17,254 nucleotides of DNA, taken from NCBI GenBank assembly GCA_000997405.1, contig LCBU01000013.1:914-18167 (forward strand). The letters are read 5' to 3'. The notes beneath the pieces were generated by a model. That model ran no database searches, was not told the DNA's origin, and worked only from the letters and a program-made list of their open reading frames with translations. This document shows positions 6,934 through 14,073 of the stretch, piece by piece; the stretch's first letter is position 1; the number at the start of each line of letters is the position of its first letter. Position numbers and translations under genes: made by a program. Source of the stretch: Candidatus Woesebacteria bacterium GW2011_GWA1_41_7 (lineage in GTDB: Bacteria > Patescibacteriota > Microgenomatia > UBA8517).

Positions 6934-7386
6934 TTACTGCGGGATTTCGTCTAAAGGAGAAAATTTTAACATTCCTGGCCTAAAGTTTAATATTATTTTT
7001 TCAGGTAAATTATCATTATCTGCCGAGCTTACACTAATTGTTAGTTTATAGAGCGTTTCATACTTCCAGCCTTCTATCGCTTTCACATAAAGAACACTAT
7101 TGTTTTCATTTAGCTCAAAGGCAATATTTGTTTTAGGTTCGGACATAATGACCAATGACTCGACTTTAATTGGTTTTGAAAAATAAAATTCAACAGCGGA
7201 TGTTGACAAAAGAGGGTCTGTTGAATTATTTAATGGGATCGTTTTGATTAATTCAAATTTGGTTGTTGGGGTCGGTAGGGGTTTGGAGTCTGATTTACCA
7301 CGGATTATAAAAATAATCCAAAGTAACGAAAGAAAACTTAAAATTATTAAGACGAATAAAAATAGTCTTTTTCTATTCTTAAACAT
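6934..7386 (-). CDS. Small membrane-anchored protein with a bacterial Ig-like (Big_5-like) domain
   Basis: A 150-residue protein with a basic start (MFKNRKR), one membrane helix at about 8-28, a short proline/threonine-rich stalk (PLPTPTTK), and an extracellular beta-rich domain at about 45-138. The segment TIPLNNSTDPLLSTSAVEFYFSKPIK resembles the opening of Big_5-type Ig-like domains ('P.ng..v..t..i.i.Fs.pv'), and LYKLTISVSSAD resembles their closing strands. It is the last gene of the secretion operon, 18 nt after the large VirB6/M23-like gene, and may be an envelope-side accessory. A TATAAT hexamer at 7397-7402 (minus strand) lies 10 nt before the ATG, but I see no good -35, so an internal promoter is only possible. 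Its stop is 4 bp from the convergent dnaN stop. Confidence 0.55.
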   Translation of the reverse strand: MFKNRKRLFLFVLIILSFLSLLWIIFIIRGKSDSKPLPTPTTKFELIKTIPLNNSTDPLLSTSAVEFYFSKPIKVESLVIMSEPKTNIAFELNENNSVLYVKAIEGWKYETLYKLTISVSSADNDNLPEKIILNFRPGMLKFSPLDEIPQ

Positions 7387-7404
7387 AGGTATCTAAATTA
7401 TAGA

Positions 7405-10305
7405 TCATTTGCAGAAATAATTTTCCGGTTTTACCCAATGGCCATTCACTTGAAATTCCAGATGTAAATGAGTGTTTGTTCCTTGATTAAAAAGAGTGGC
7501 TACTTTTGTTCCTGAAGTCACTGTTTTAGGTGCGTTGGTGCCTGCGACGTGTGTAAGAACAACCACGTAAGCACCTGTTGTGTCGGCATACATGACTGTA
7601 TATCCGGCCGCACCGTTGCTAAAAGTAGCAGATAAATTCCAAGTCGTTTCTTTGCCTAAGACGGTTGGGGCATAAACTGTTTTTACACCATTTGGAAAAA
7701 CATCGTAGGCGTATCCGTAGTAGGGGCAACTGTCAGGGGTTCTGCATCCGGTCCATTGAGGAATTGAGTACCTATAAGGTGTTCCTCCCATAGCATTCCA
7801 ATATGTAGTGCTTCCGTGGCCTGAGTCTGTTTGAGAATTGTATGAATAGTTCATGGAATTTACAGGTTTTCCTGCGGGAAGGGGACAGGAAATTGGAGGT
7901 GCACCAAAGGTTATTGACGCACTTGTTTCTGAGGTAACTCCACTTTTTTCTGCTACATCAGCCGTGACAGTAATGGTGTCTATTATTGAGGAGTCGTTAT
8001 ATCCTTTGTCGTACGTTGATGTGTATGAAAATGTGTATGGCAACGATGGTGATATTGAATCGACAGAACTGGGAATATTACTTATGGAAGGACAATTTTT
8101 ACTTGAGCTACTTGTTACTTGGCAGTCGTATTTAATACCAACATTAGTAAGGACACCTTTTTTGGCCTTGATGGTTATGTTGTAATTAACTGTTTTAGGT
8201 AGTTCATTATTGGTAAACGGTCCGGGAGGATCCGGTGTCTTGGTAATTTCAATGTAGGGCGAGGAAATACCACCAAACACTTCTGAAGTGGGAGGGACAA
8301 TATATGCACCCGAATTGATTACAAAAAGGATTAGGGCAACAATTACAGGAAATACAAGAATGGTTATTAAAACAGGCATCCCAATTGAACTAAAGACAAT
8401 ACCACCCAGAGCAGTAAAGAAATTCCCTATATTCGCCCCTGCTCCTTTTAAACCCGCAGCTCCGCCTGTGGCCACCGACGCTAGCCCGTAAGAGCCAAAT
8501 CCAACAGAAATTCCTGCTATTGGGCCTGCTATTGCGTACGCACCAATCCCTAATACAACACCAATTGCAAAAGAGGCGTATTTTTTTACTTTGTCCCATG
8601 GGATTTTCTGTATAATTTTACCTACAACCCACCCAACGGCAGCCCCAATAGCTGCAACGACAGGCGTACCCAGAGAACCAAGAGTGGCACCTATTTTTGC
8701 AAATAGCCCCGACGCTACAACCTTGGTTCCTCCTGACCCAACACTGGCAGCAAGACTTGATTGTCCAAGTTTTATCCCAATAGCAAACACCTTCGAACCT
8801 CCGACAGTAAGTCCTTTTCCTGCAAAAAAGGCCAATTTTCCTGAACTTGAGGTGATCATAAACGCTTGGCGGCTTATTAAAGGTGCAGCTGTTTGAACAA
8901 TCTGTGTAGCACCTCCTGTTGTTAACAATCCAGCAAGAGCCGGGTTTGGCAATGCCCGAGTTCTTAAGATTGCTAAATTTATGACGAGAGAACTGGTCTT
9001 TATTCCCGTAATCGCACCAACCGTAGTGGGGAGAGTGGTGGCAAGTATCTCTGTAGATTCGTTTGCAATAGAGATAGTAGTAGATGGTAGATAGGATGGT
9101 GTGGTTGATAGTGTAGACGTGGTTACTTCTTCCGTGGTCACCGTTCGATTTGCTATTTTTTGCCACGTATCCCAGACATCCTTGCCTTGGTCATAGACAT
9201 CCTCAAGGTTAATTTCCACACCTTCATCTCTACCTTCTTGGATGTCTTGTTTTTCCCCGATTTGAAATTCTGACAACTGCTGTGGGTAGAAAAGCTCAGA
9301 CATATTTTCTGAGTTATCAAAAAGCGGAGCTGTTAATGCTGAATCTAAATTCATGTTAGAATCGAGCGCCAGAGAGAGAGCGGCAGCATTTTGGGAAAGT
9401 TCTTTTCTGATTTCTGTATCAGGAATTAATTTCACCAGCCTTTCATTGTTGGGGTTTGCAAGCGCAACCAATGGGGAGGCGGGGTTCATCACGACGATCT
9501 TGCTTGGAATATCTTCCGGTTTTGAATAAACACCAAACGGTTTTATTTTTTCGATCAAATCTATCGAAGTTTTGGTTATTTGAGATCCGCTTATATTTTG
9601 CTTAACATCCTCAGATGATTTGCCTACGGATTCTTGAATTTTTAGTTCAAATATTTTTTGAGCAGTACCGGGGTCTTTTTTGATCGCTTGTGCTAAATTA
9701 AAAATTTTAACCTTTTCGTCGTTTGTTAATAAAACCTCAGGTAGTTTTTGCGTTGGAGTTACTACAATTTTCTTATTCGTCAAAAACTCGCGAGTTTTTT
9801 TATCTTGATTTTCCCGTAAAGGAGCCTCGGGAGATTGAGGTGGTGTTTCTATTTGGACATCTTTTTGTGTCTGCTCCTTTTTTACAGCCTGTTCTTTGTT
9901 GTAAACCTCTTGTTTTCTTTTAATTGCTTCCTGGACGGACTTCTCGCCTTTTTCTTTAGCCTCATTTAATTCGGCTTCTCTTTTTTGCCGTTCGAGTTCC
10001 AGAAGTTCCCTTGCTTCTTTATCCGGCAGATTTGAATCAACCGGCTTTTCCTCCTTTATATTTGAAGTAAGTGCTTCAACGGCAAGTTGTGCCTTTTTTA
10101 TATTTTCCAAATCCCTTTCGGATTTAATTAAGACACCTGTAAGACGATTTATAAAATCTATGAAGTCTGCACGGTTTTTCCAGTTAAACTCGCCCGAAAC
10201 ATAAGGTTTGTCTGCTGCGTAGATTGTGTCTTCGGGGAAAAAGTGGGTAAATGCGTCTATTAAATATTTTGTGTTTTCGGAAGTCAAACTAATTTTATTT
10301 GCCAT
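7405..10305 (-). CDS. Large VirB6-like membrane protein with C-terminal LytM/M23-type module
   Basis: A 966-residue multidomain protein, probably the membrane pore or scaffold of the secretion machine. Residues 1-80 are soluble. Residues 95-150 are a charged, coiled-coil-like stretch rich in E and K. A linker follows, then a Ser/Thr-rich region (386-430). Residues 430-665 are glycine/alanine-rich with hydrophobic segments near 547-567, 577-603 and 634-664, resembling the VirB6/TrbL core. Residues 682-800 form an Ig-like or DUF11-like segment with a possible C728-C738 disulfide. The C-terminal 805-966 looks like an M23 peptidase module: YAYDVF with D868, VLTH with H919, and THLHLEFQVNG with H946 and H948. 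The first zinc-ligand His of the HxxxD motif appears to be Gly864 instead, so catalysis is doubtful. The ATG lies 2 nt after the VirB4 stop. Confidence 0.7.
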   Translation of the reverse strand: MANKISLTSENTKYLIDAFTHFFPEDTIYAADKPYVSGEFNWKNRADFIDFINRLTGVLIKSERDLENIKKAQLAVEALTSNIKEEKPVDSNLPDKEARELLELERQKREAELNEAKEKGEKSVQEAIKRKQEVYNKEQAVKKEQTQKDVQIETPPQSPEAPLRENQDKKTREFLTNKKIVVTPTQKLPEVLLTNDEKVKIFNLAQAIKKDPGTAQKIFELKIQESVGKSSEDVKQNISGSQITKTSIDLIEKIKPFGVYSKPEDIPSKIVVMNPASPLVALANPNNERLVKLIPDTEIRKELSQNAAALSLALDSNMNLDSALTAPLFDNSENMSELFYPQQLSEFQIGEKQDIQEGRDEGVEINLEDVYDQGKDVWDTWQKIANRTVTTEEVTTSTLSTTPSYLPSTTISIANESTEILATTLPTTVGAITGIKTSSLVINLAILRTRALPNPALAGLLTTGGATQIVQTAAPLISRQAFMITSSSGKLAFFAGKGLTVGGSKVFAIGIKLGQSSLAASVGSGGTKVVASGLFAKIGATLGSLGTPVVAAIGAAVGWVVGKIIQKIPWDKVKKYASFAIGVVLGIGAYAIAGPIAGISVGFGSYGLASVATGGAAGLKGAGANIGNFFTALGGIVFSSIGMPVLITILVFPVIVALILFVINSGAYIVPPTSEVFGGISSPYIEITKTPDPPGPFTNNELPKTVNYNITIKAKKGVLTNVGIKYDCQVTSSSSKNCPSISNIPSSVDSISPSLPYTFSYTSTYDKGYNDSSIIDTITVTADVAEKSGVTSETSASITFGAPPISCPLPAGKPVNSMNYSYNSQTDSGHGSTTYWNAMGGTPYRYSIPQWTGCRTPDSCPYYGYAYDVFPNGVKTVYAPTVLGKETTWNLSATFSNGAAGYTVMYADTTGAYVVVLTHVAGTNAPKTVTSGTKVATLFNQGTNTHLHLEFQVNGHWVKPENYFCK

Positions 10306-10307
10306 AG

Positions 10308-12161
10308 TTATTTACCGGAGTAGGGGTTTGTTGTTACTTTAATTACTTCCTGCGGCTTAGTTGTTATAAGTTTGTTCTCGTTTTCCGAGGCGACTATGCG
10401 GATTGGCGCATGATGAGGACCCGCAAAAAAGATTCCCTCACCTACATTTGCTGCCAAAAGCAGCCTTTTTTCTCCTTGGGATAAATAATAGACTTCACCG
10501 ATCTTATCAATTGCTGCAGGGGATTGTTTCAGTAGGAGCTGCATAGCGCTGTTTGTGACGATGGCCTTACCAATATCTTGTCCAAGGAAGTCTTCGACGT
10601 CCTGAGTGATTGTAGTGAGTCCTAGATAGTATTTACGGGCCCTCTTAACAACACTCCATAAAAATTGGGCGGTGTCGGGATATCTCATCATGTGCCACGC
10701 CTCGTCCACTATTAAAATTCTCTTTTTCAAATCTTTTTTTACTCTTGTCCAGATATAGTCAAGAATAATGAACATTGCGATCGGGCGAAGCGCATCCTGC
10801 AAATCCTTCACCGAAAAAACTGTAAAAGGATTTGTGATACTGATATTTGTTTGTTTGTCAAAAATCCCCACAAAACTACCTTTAACAAATTTTTCGATTC
10901 TGGCTGCCAGATCAAGAGCGTCGGCAACTTCCATTCCGACAAGAGTTTTATAAAGGTCTTCCATGAGAGGCGGTTCTCTGCCTTGGGTATCGGGGTCCAT
11001 AGTAATTCCCTTGGCTCTATAAGTCATAATAAGTGCACGATCCAAAAGGGCTTCCTGTGTAGGAGTAATTGCACCCATGATAACTTTCATTAATGAATGT
11101 AGTGAAAGTATTTTCAGACCCAACTGGTTTTCGCCTTCCTCCCTGATTTGGGAAAGATCGAATGGATTTATTTTTGCGTTTGAATTATATGAGAAGGAGA
11201 TGTATTCGCCACCGACCGCTTCGGCTATGGTTTTGTATTCGCTTTCAGGGTCAATTACTATGGTTTCTATTCCTACCATGAGAGACCTTATTGCTTCCAG
11301 CTTAACGAAGTAAGATTTACCTGCACCTGAAGTTGCAAAAATGGTCATGTTGGCATTTTGCAGGCTAAATCTGTCAAAGATTACAAAAGATTCATTTTGG
11401 GAATTAATGCCATATAAAACTCCGCGATCACTTGAGAGTTCCGTAGATGTAAGCGGAAATGTTGTAGCTACAGAAGTAGTATCCATGTTTCTGGTGATAT
11501 TGAGTCTGTCTATACCAAAAGGAGCCGTCGCCAGAAAACCCTCGGACATATCAAGCATCGCATGTTTGCTGACAATCATGAGTGAACCAAGTTGGGATTC
11601 AACCTGTTTGGTTATTTGATTAAGCTCTTCGACGGAGTTTGCGGGGATTGTTATATAAAAAGCAAATTCATAGAAACGCTCAATACCCTTCACCAACTGC
11701 TCCTGAAGTGCCTGTGCATCCTCAAGTTTAGCCTGAGTTACCGGATCGACTATTTTTCCACGTTCTATGTCTGTAGTCATTTCGGCCTCCATCTCTGCAA
11801 TTTTGCGCCTTAGATCGTCAAGCACGCTTTTTCCGTCAACGGGATAAATATAAAATGAGATATCAAGGGATGTATCAATGTTTACAACCGGTTCAAGCCA
11901 TCCTGGGGTCACAAACCTCGGGTAACCTCCTACAAAGATTGTTCTGAAATAGACATCGTTGATTTTTATGTAATCAAAATCAACCTCTACCGATTGCGGA
12001 GAGATAACATCAAGCAGATTCATTTTTTGGTTCATAACCGAAAAAGCGGGGGATAGGATGGGTGGCTTAACTTCGGCCTCTTTGTTATTGGTAACTTGAG
12101 GAGCCGGTGTTGCTGCCGGGTTTGCCGGTTGCTGACTTTTTATGTTTTTATCTGTATTCAT
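10308..12161 (-). CDS. VirB4/TraC-family type IV secretion ATPase
   Basis: A 617-residue cytoplasmic or membrane-associated ATPase that would power substrate transfer or pilus assembly. The Pro/Ala-rich N-terminus (12-35) is followed by the CagE/TrbE/VirB4 middle region, with FRTIFVGGYPRFVTPGWLEP (72-91) and ISFYIYPVDG (101-110). A long helical stretch (111-165) contains a charged insertion. The ATPase core has Walker A ATSGAGKS (276-283), DPESEY (304-309), Walker B RILIVDE (481-487) followed by AWHMM, and a TTITQD motif (516-521), all typical of VirB4/TraC/TrbE ATPases. The last 30 residues are polar. The upstream gene, 5 nt away, resembles an N-terminal TraC segment. The downstream gene starts 2 nt after the stop. 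Assignment to the VirB4 family is near certain; the substrate (DNA, protein or pilin) is unknown. Confidence 0.92.
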   Translation of the reverse strand: MNTDKNIKSQQPANPAATPAPQVTNNKEAEVKPPILSPAFSVMNQKMNLLDVISPQSVEVDFDYIKINDVYFRTIFVGGYPRFVTPGWLEPVVNIDTSLDISFYIYPVDGKSVLDDLRRKIAEMEAEMTTDIERGKIVDPVTQAKLEDAQALQEQLVKGIERFYEFAFYITIPANSVEELNQITKQVESQLGSLMIVSKHAMLDMSEGFLATAPFGIDRLNITRNMDTTSVATTFPLTSTELSSDRGVLYGINSQNESFVIFDRFSLQNANMTIFATSGAGKSYFVKLEAIRSLMVGIETIVIDPESEYKTIAEAVGGEYISFSYNSNAKINPFDLSQIREEGENQLGLKILSLHSLMKVIMGAITPTQEALLDRALIMTYRAKGITMDPDTQGREPPLMEDLYKTLVGMEVADALDLAARIEKFVKGSFVGIFDKQTNISITNPFTVFSVKDLQDALRPIAMFIILDYIWTRVKKDLKKRILIVDEAWHMMRYPDTAQFLWSVVKRARKYYLGLTTITQDVEDFLGQDIGKAIVTNSAMQLLLKQSPAAIDKIGEVYYLSQGEKRLLLAANVGEGIFFAGPHHAPIRIVASENENKLITTKPQEVIKVTTNPYSGK

Positions 12162-12166
12162 TTTAT

Positions 12167-12883
12167 TTAAACCGATGCTGCAGGCTTATTGTCCTCGATA
12201 ACCTCCGGCTCTTTTTTGACCGCTGGCCTCTCGGGATTGTAAATTGAGTAAAACAAATTAATAAGCTCAGGGGTTATAAGTTGTTTAAATTTAATTCCAA
12301 GTCTACCGGCCTGACGTATTAAGTGGTCACGTCTTGGATAGAGAACAATTTTAGCCTTTTTTATGACATATGATTTTGCAAAAGGAAGCGGGCCGGATCT
12401 TTTTGTGATTGCAGCAACCGATTTTGCTACACCAAGCTCCAAGGGAGACAAGTAAATGACAACAAAGAACCTTTTTCCTAAAACATTCTTCTTTTTTACT
12501 GATTCGGTAATGAAATTTTTGTAATCTTGCATAAGCTTTGAAAGTAAGGGTTGGGTAATTTTTGCCGACCGTTCATTTAGAAAATTAATATATGAAGAAA
12601 TATCTTTCTTTTGAGTCAGAACAACTATTTGGACAGAGAAGGTGAGCGAATTTATCATGGCCGCATATGCGGCGATGACAGCTTCTTGCTCTTTTTCGGA
12701 AAGAAGCCCGAAATTAAGAGAAGTTGACTCCATAATGAGAGAGGCACCGCCATCTTTATATACAACGATGTCATTAGTAATATCTGCAACAGGCACAAAA
12801 GCCTGGGCTGTTGAGACAATCGGTTTGTCAGGAATTTTTAAAAAGGGAATGTTGAATTTGGATCCTGAAATTTTATTTGGCAT
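12167..12883 (-). CDS. TraC/VirB4 N-terminal-like accessory protein
   Basis: A 238-residue soluble protein without a P-loop. Residues 23-103 (STAQAFVPVADITNDIVVYKD..., then LSEKEQEAVIAAYAAMINSLTFSVQIVVLTQKKDISSYINFL) resemble the extreme N-terminal domain of Firmicute-type TraC/TrsE ATPases, in which a strand pair displaying 'dG' is followed by an SEEEQ helix and the 'fpiQi' strand. Here that part is a separate gene, while the ATPase encoded next begins at the following region. Residues 110-185 continue a helix-strand pattern (GKRFFVVIYLSPLE), and the tail (218-238) is charged. Its ATG directly follows the TAA of the preceding gene, and the ATPase gene starts 5 nt after its own stop, so equal expression is likely. 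Family similarity is from memory of the motif pattern, not from a search. Confidence 0.6.
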   Translation of the reverse strand: MPNKISGSKFNIPFLKIPDKPIVSTAQAFVPVADITNDIVVYKDGGASLIMESTSLNFGLLSEKEQEAVIAAYAAMINSLTFSVQIVVLTQKKDISSYINFLNERSAKITQPLLSKLMQDYKNFITESVKKKNVLGKRFFVVIYLSPLELGVAKSVAAITKRSGPLPFAKSYVIKKAKIVLYPRRDHLIRQAGRLGIKFKQLITPELINLFYSIYNPERPAVKKEPEVIEDNKPAASV

Positions 12884-13390
12884 TTAATTAACGATTGGTT
12901 GGTTTACTTCTTGCACACTGGTTTCTACGAGTTTACGGCCTTCAACCAGGATTGGCGGAATAATATCTCCTTTAGCCTCAAAATTTACGGGCATAAACTG
13001 GTATCCGTCTTTTTCGCTGATAATGCTATATATTCCGCTATCAAGCGGGGTAACAGCCACAAAATGTCCGAGTTTGTTGCTTCGGAGTGCCCTGATGGGA
13101 CGCCCATATTCATCTCTTACTTCCATAATTGCTCCTTCAATAATTCTTCGGGCCTCATCGACCACCTGACCCACAACCACGTTTGGATATGTTGGGGGAT
13201 TGGGAGGTGTAGCATCAATTGAGAATATCGCCTCCTTTGTGGAAACGATTTCTTCACCTGCTATAACCGGATTAACATGTTGCGTCTGAATTTGTGTAGT
13301 TAGAGATATCGGAAGCGGTTTTTCTTCCACAACTAAGTGTGTGGGCAGGAGTGGGGAGATTTTTACAGGAACGGTTACAGGAATCTCCAA
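12884..13390 (-). CDS. Carboxypeptidase-regulatory-like (Ig-fold) domain protein of the secretion operon
   Basis: A protein of up to 168 residues whose middle (about 69-153) looks like a carboxypeptidase regulatory-like beta-sandwich: NVVVGQVVDEARRIIEGAIMEVRDEYGRPIRALRSNKLGHFVAVTPLDSGIYSIISEKDGYQF in outline, i.e. 'v.G.V.d..g..i.gA.V.v.d..g.....t.tn..G.f....l..G.Y.l...k.Gy'. There is no signal peptide or membrane helix. The N-terminus is proline-rich. The only start near the frame's beginning is a TTG at 13388-13390, which makes the gene overlap the prgI end by 16 nt. Later GTG codons (around residue 20) are possible alternatives, so the N-terminal 20 residues are uncertain. Its TAA is directly followed by the next ATG. 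A structural or scaffold role in the secretion complex is inference. Confidence 0.65.
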   Translation of the reverse strand: MEIPVTVPVKISPLLPTHLVVEEKPLPISLTTQIQTQHVNPVIAGEEIVSTKEAIFSIDATPPNPPTYPNVVVGQVVDEARRIIEGAIMEVRDEYGRPIRALRSNKLGHFVAVTPLDSGIYSIISEKDGYQFMPVNFEAKGDIIPPILVEGRKLVETSVQEVNQPIVN

Positions 13391-13929
13391 CTTTTTGGGA
13401 GCTGTCGGAGCTGTGGCGGGGGAAGCTTTGATTGCTCTTTTGCCACCGGAGTTTTAACTCCTGCAAAAATTCCAGTTAATGCTGCAAGAAAACCTTGTTC
13501 AGCCATTTCAAGTTTGGCAAGAGGTCCGGTAGAACCCCTGGTGCTTTCCAAATAAGTTTTCAAGGCCGCATCTTGGCTTTGTGACTGAGAAGCAGGAATG
13601 TTACTTGTGGGGGTTTCGTCCAGGAAAAATTTTGGAGTTTCGGTTGTTTTCTTCCATTTAAAAAGTGTAGGAGAATAAATAGCCTTAAAAAAAGCAAATA
13701 TCCATTTTTCCAAAGGGCGTTCTTCTAAGGGGACAAAGGCCATGGCTGCACCTAAAATTACAGAAAAAATCGCGAAAGGCCACTTGATGATCCCTATTAA
13801 AGGTGAGGAATAAAAAATTAAACCGACCAAAAATCCCCCAGCAAGTTGGAAAAATTGTTTGAGAGTCATATCTCCAACCAATCTAAACTGGTATGAAGAA
13901 ATATTTTGCGGAATCGGATGTTGTTCCAT
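13375..13929 (-). CDS. PrgI family protein (VirB3-like membrane component)
   Basis: A 184-residue protein with the PrgI family layout (PF12666): HPIPQNISSYQFRLVGDMTLKQFFQLAGGF at the start ('P.di...e.k..g.lT.rQ......'), then two adjacent membrane helices (about 25-45 and 48-68), then VPLEERPLEKWIFAFFKAIYSPTLFKWKK. The remaining C-terminal half is polar and probably cytoplasmic, with little conservation expected. PrgI proteins are regularly found beside VirB4 ATPases in conjugative elements of Gram-positive bacteria and in CPR genomes, and are compared with VirB3. It is the first gene of the six-gene operon; the downstream gene overlaps its 3' end by 16 nt. No Shine-Dalgarno site is seen before the ATG. 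Confidence 0.85.
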   Translation of the reverse strand: MEQHPIPQNISSYQFRLVGDMTLKQFFQLAGGFLVGLIFYSSPLIGIIKWPFAIFSVILGAAMAFVPLEERPLEKWIFAFFKAIYSPTLFKWKKTTETPKFFLDETPTSNIPASQSQSQDAALKTYLESTRGSTGPLAKLEMAEQGFLAALTGIFAGVKTPVAKEQSKLPPPQLRQLPKSWRFL

Positions 13930-14073
13930 AAAGGCAGTAAAAGCGGTAACGCTCTACTCTAGGTTAAGATTAGCGCGTGAACAATTCTCTGCAAGATGAA
14001 GCCGTTTTCACAAACCATTTATACAGACGATTGTATGGGAAAATACTGTTGAAGTACCTACAGAATTTGTAAC
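13930..14073. other. Intergenic region upstream of the prgI operon
   Basis: 144 bp between two minus-strand genes. It must hold the promoter of the secretion operon unless the operon is read through from the 364-residue gene. The best candidate I see is weak: on the minus strand, TTGTTC then TAGAGT with a 17-bp spacer. No convincing terminator hairpin, tRNA or small ORF was found. Confidence 0.4.

Noticed and set aside
8618..9166. A 182-codon open frame on the minus strand, Cys/Trp-rich
   Set aside because: It lies inside the VirB6/M23-like gene in another frame of the same strand. Its composition is typical of an out-of-frame reading, and it has no recognisable motif.
11341..11619. Plus-strand frames across the VirB4 gene
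   Set aside because: Several short frames mirror the well-supported ATPase reading and carry no motif.
13930..14073. Possible tRNA-like or structured RNA before prgI
   Set aside because: One AGAGCG stretch recalls a D-arm, but no T-arm, anticodon arm or acceptor pairing could be found.
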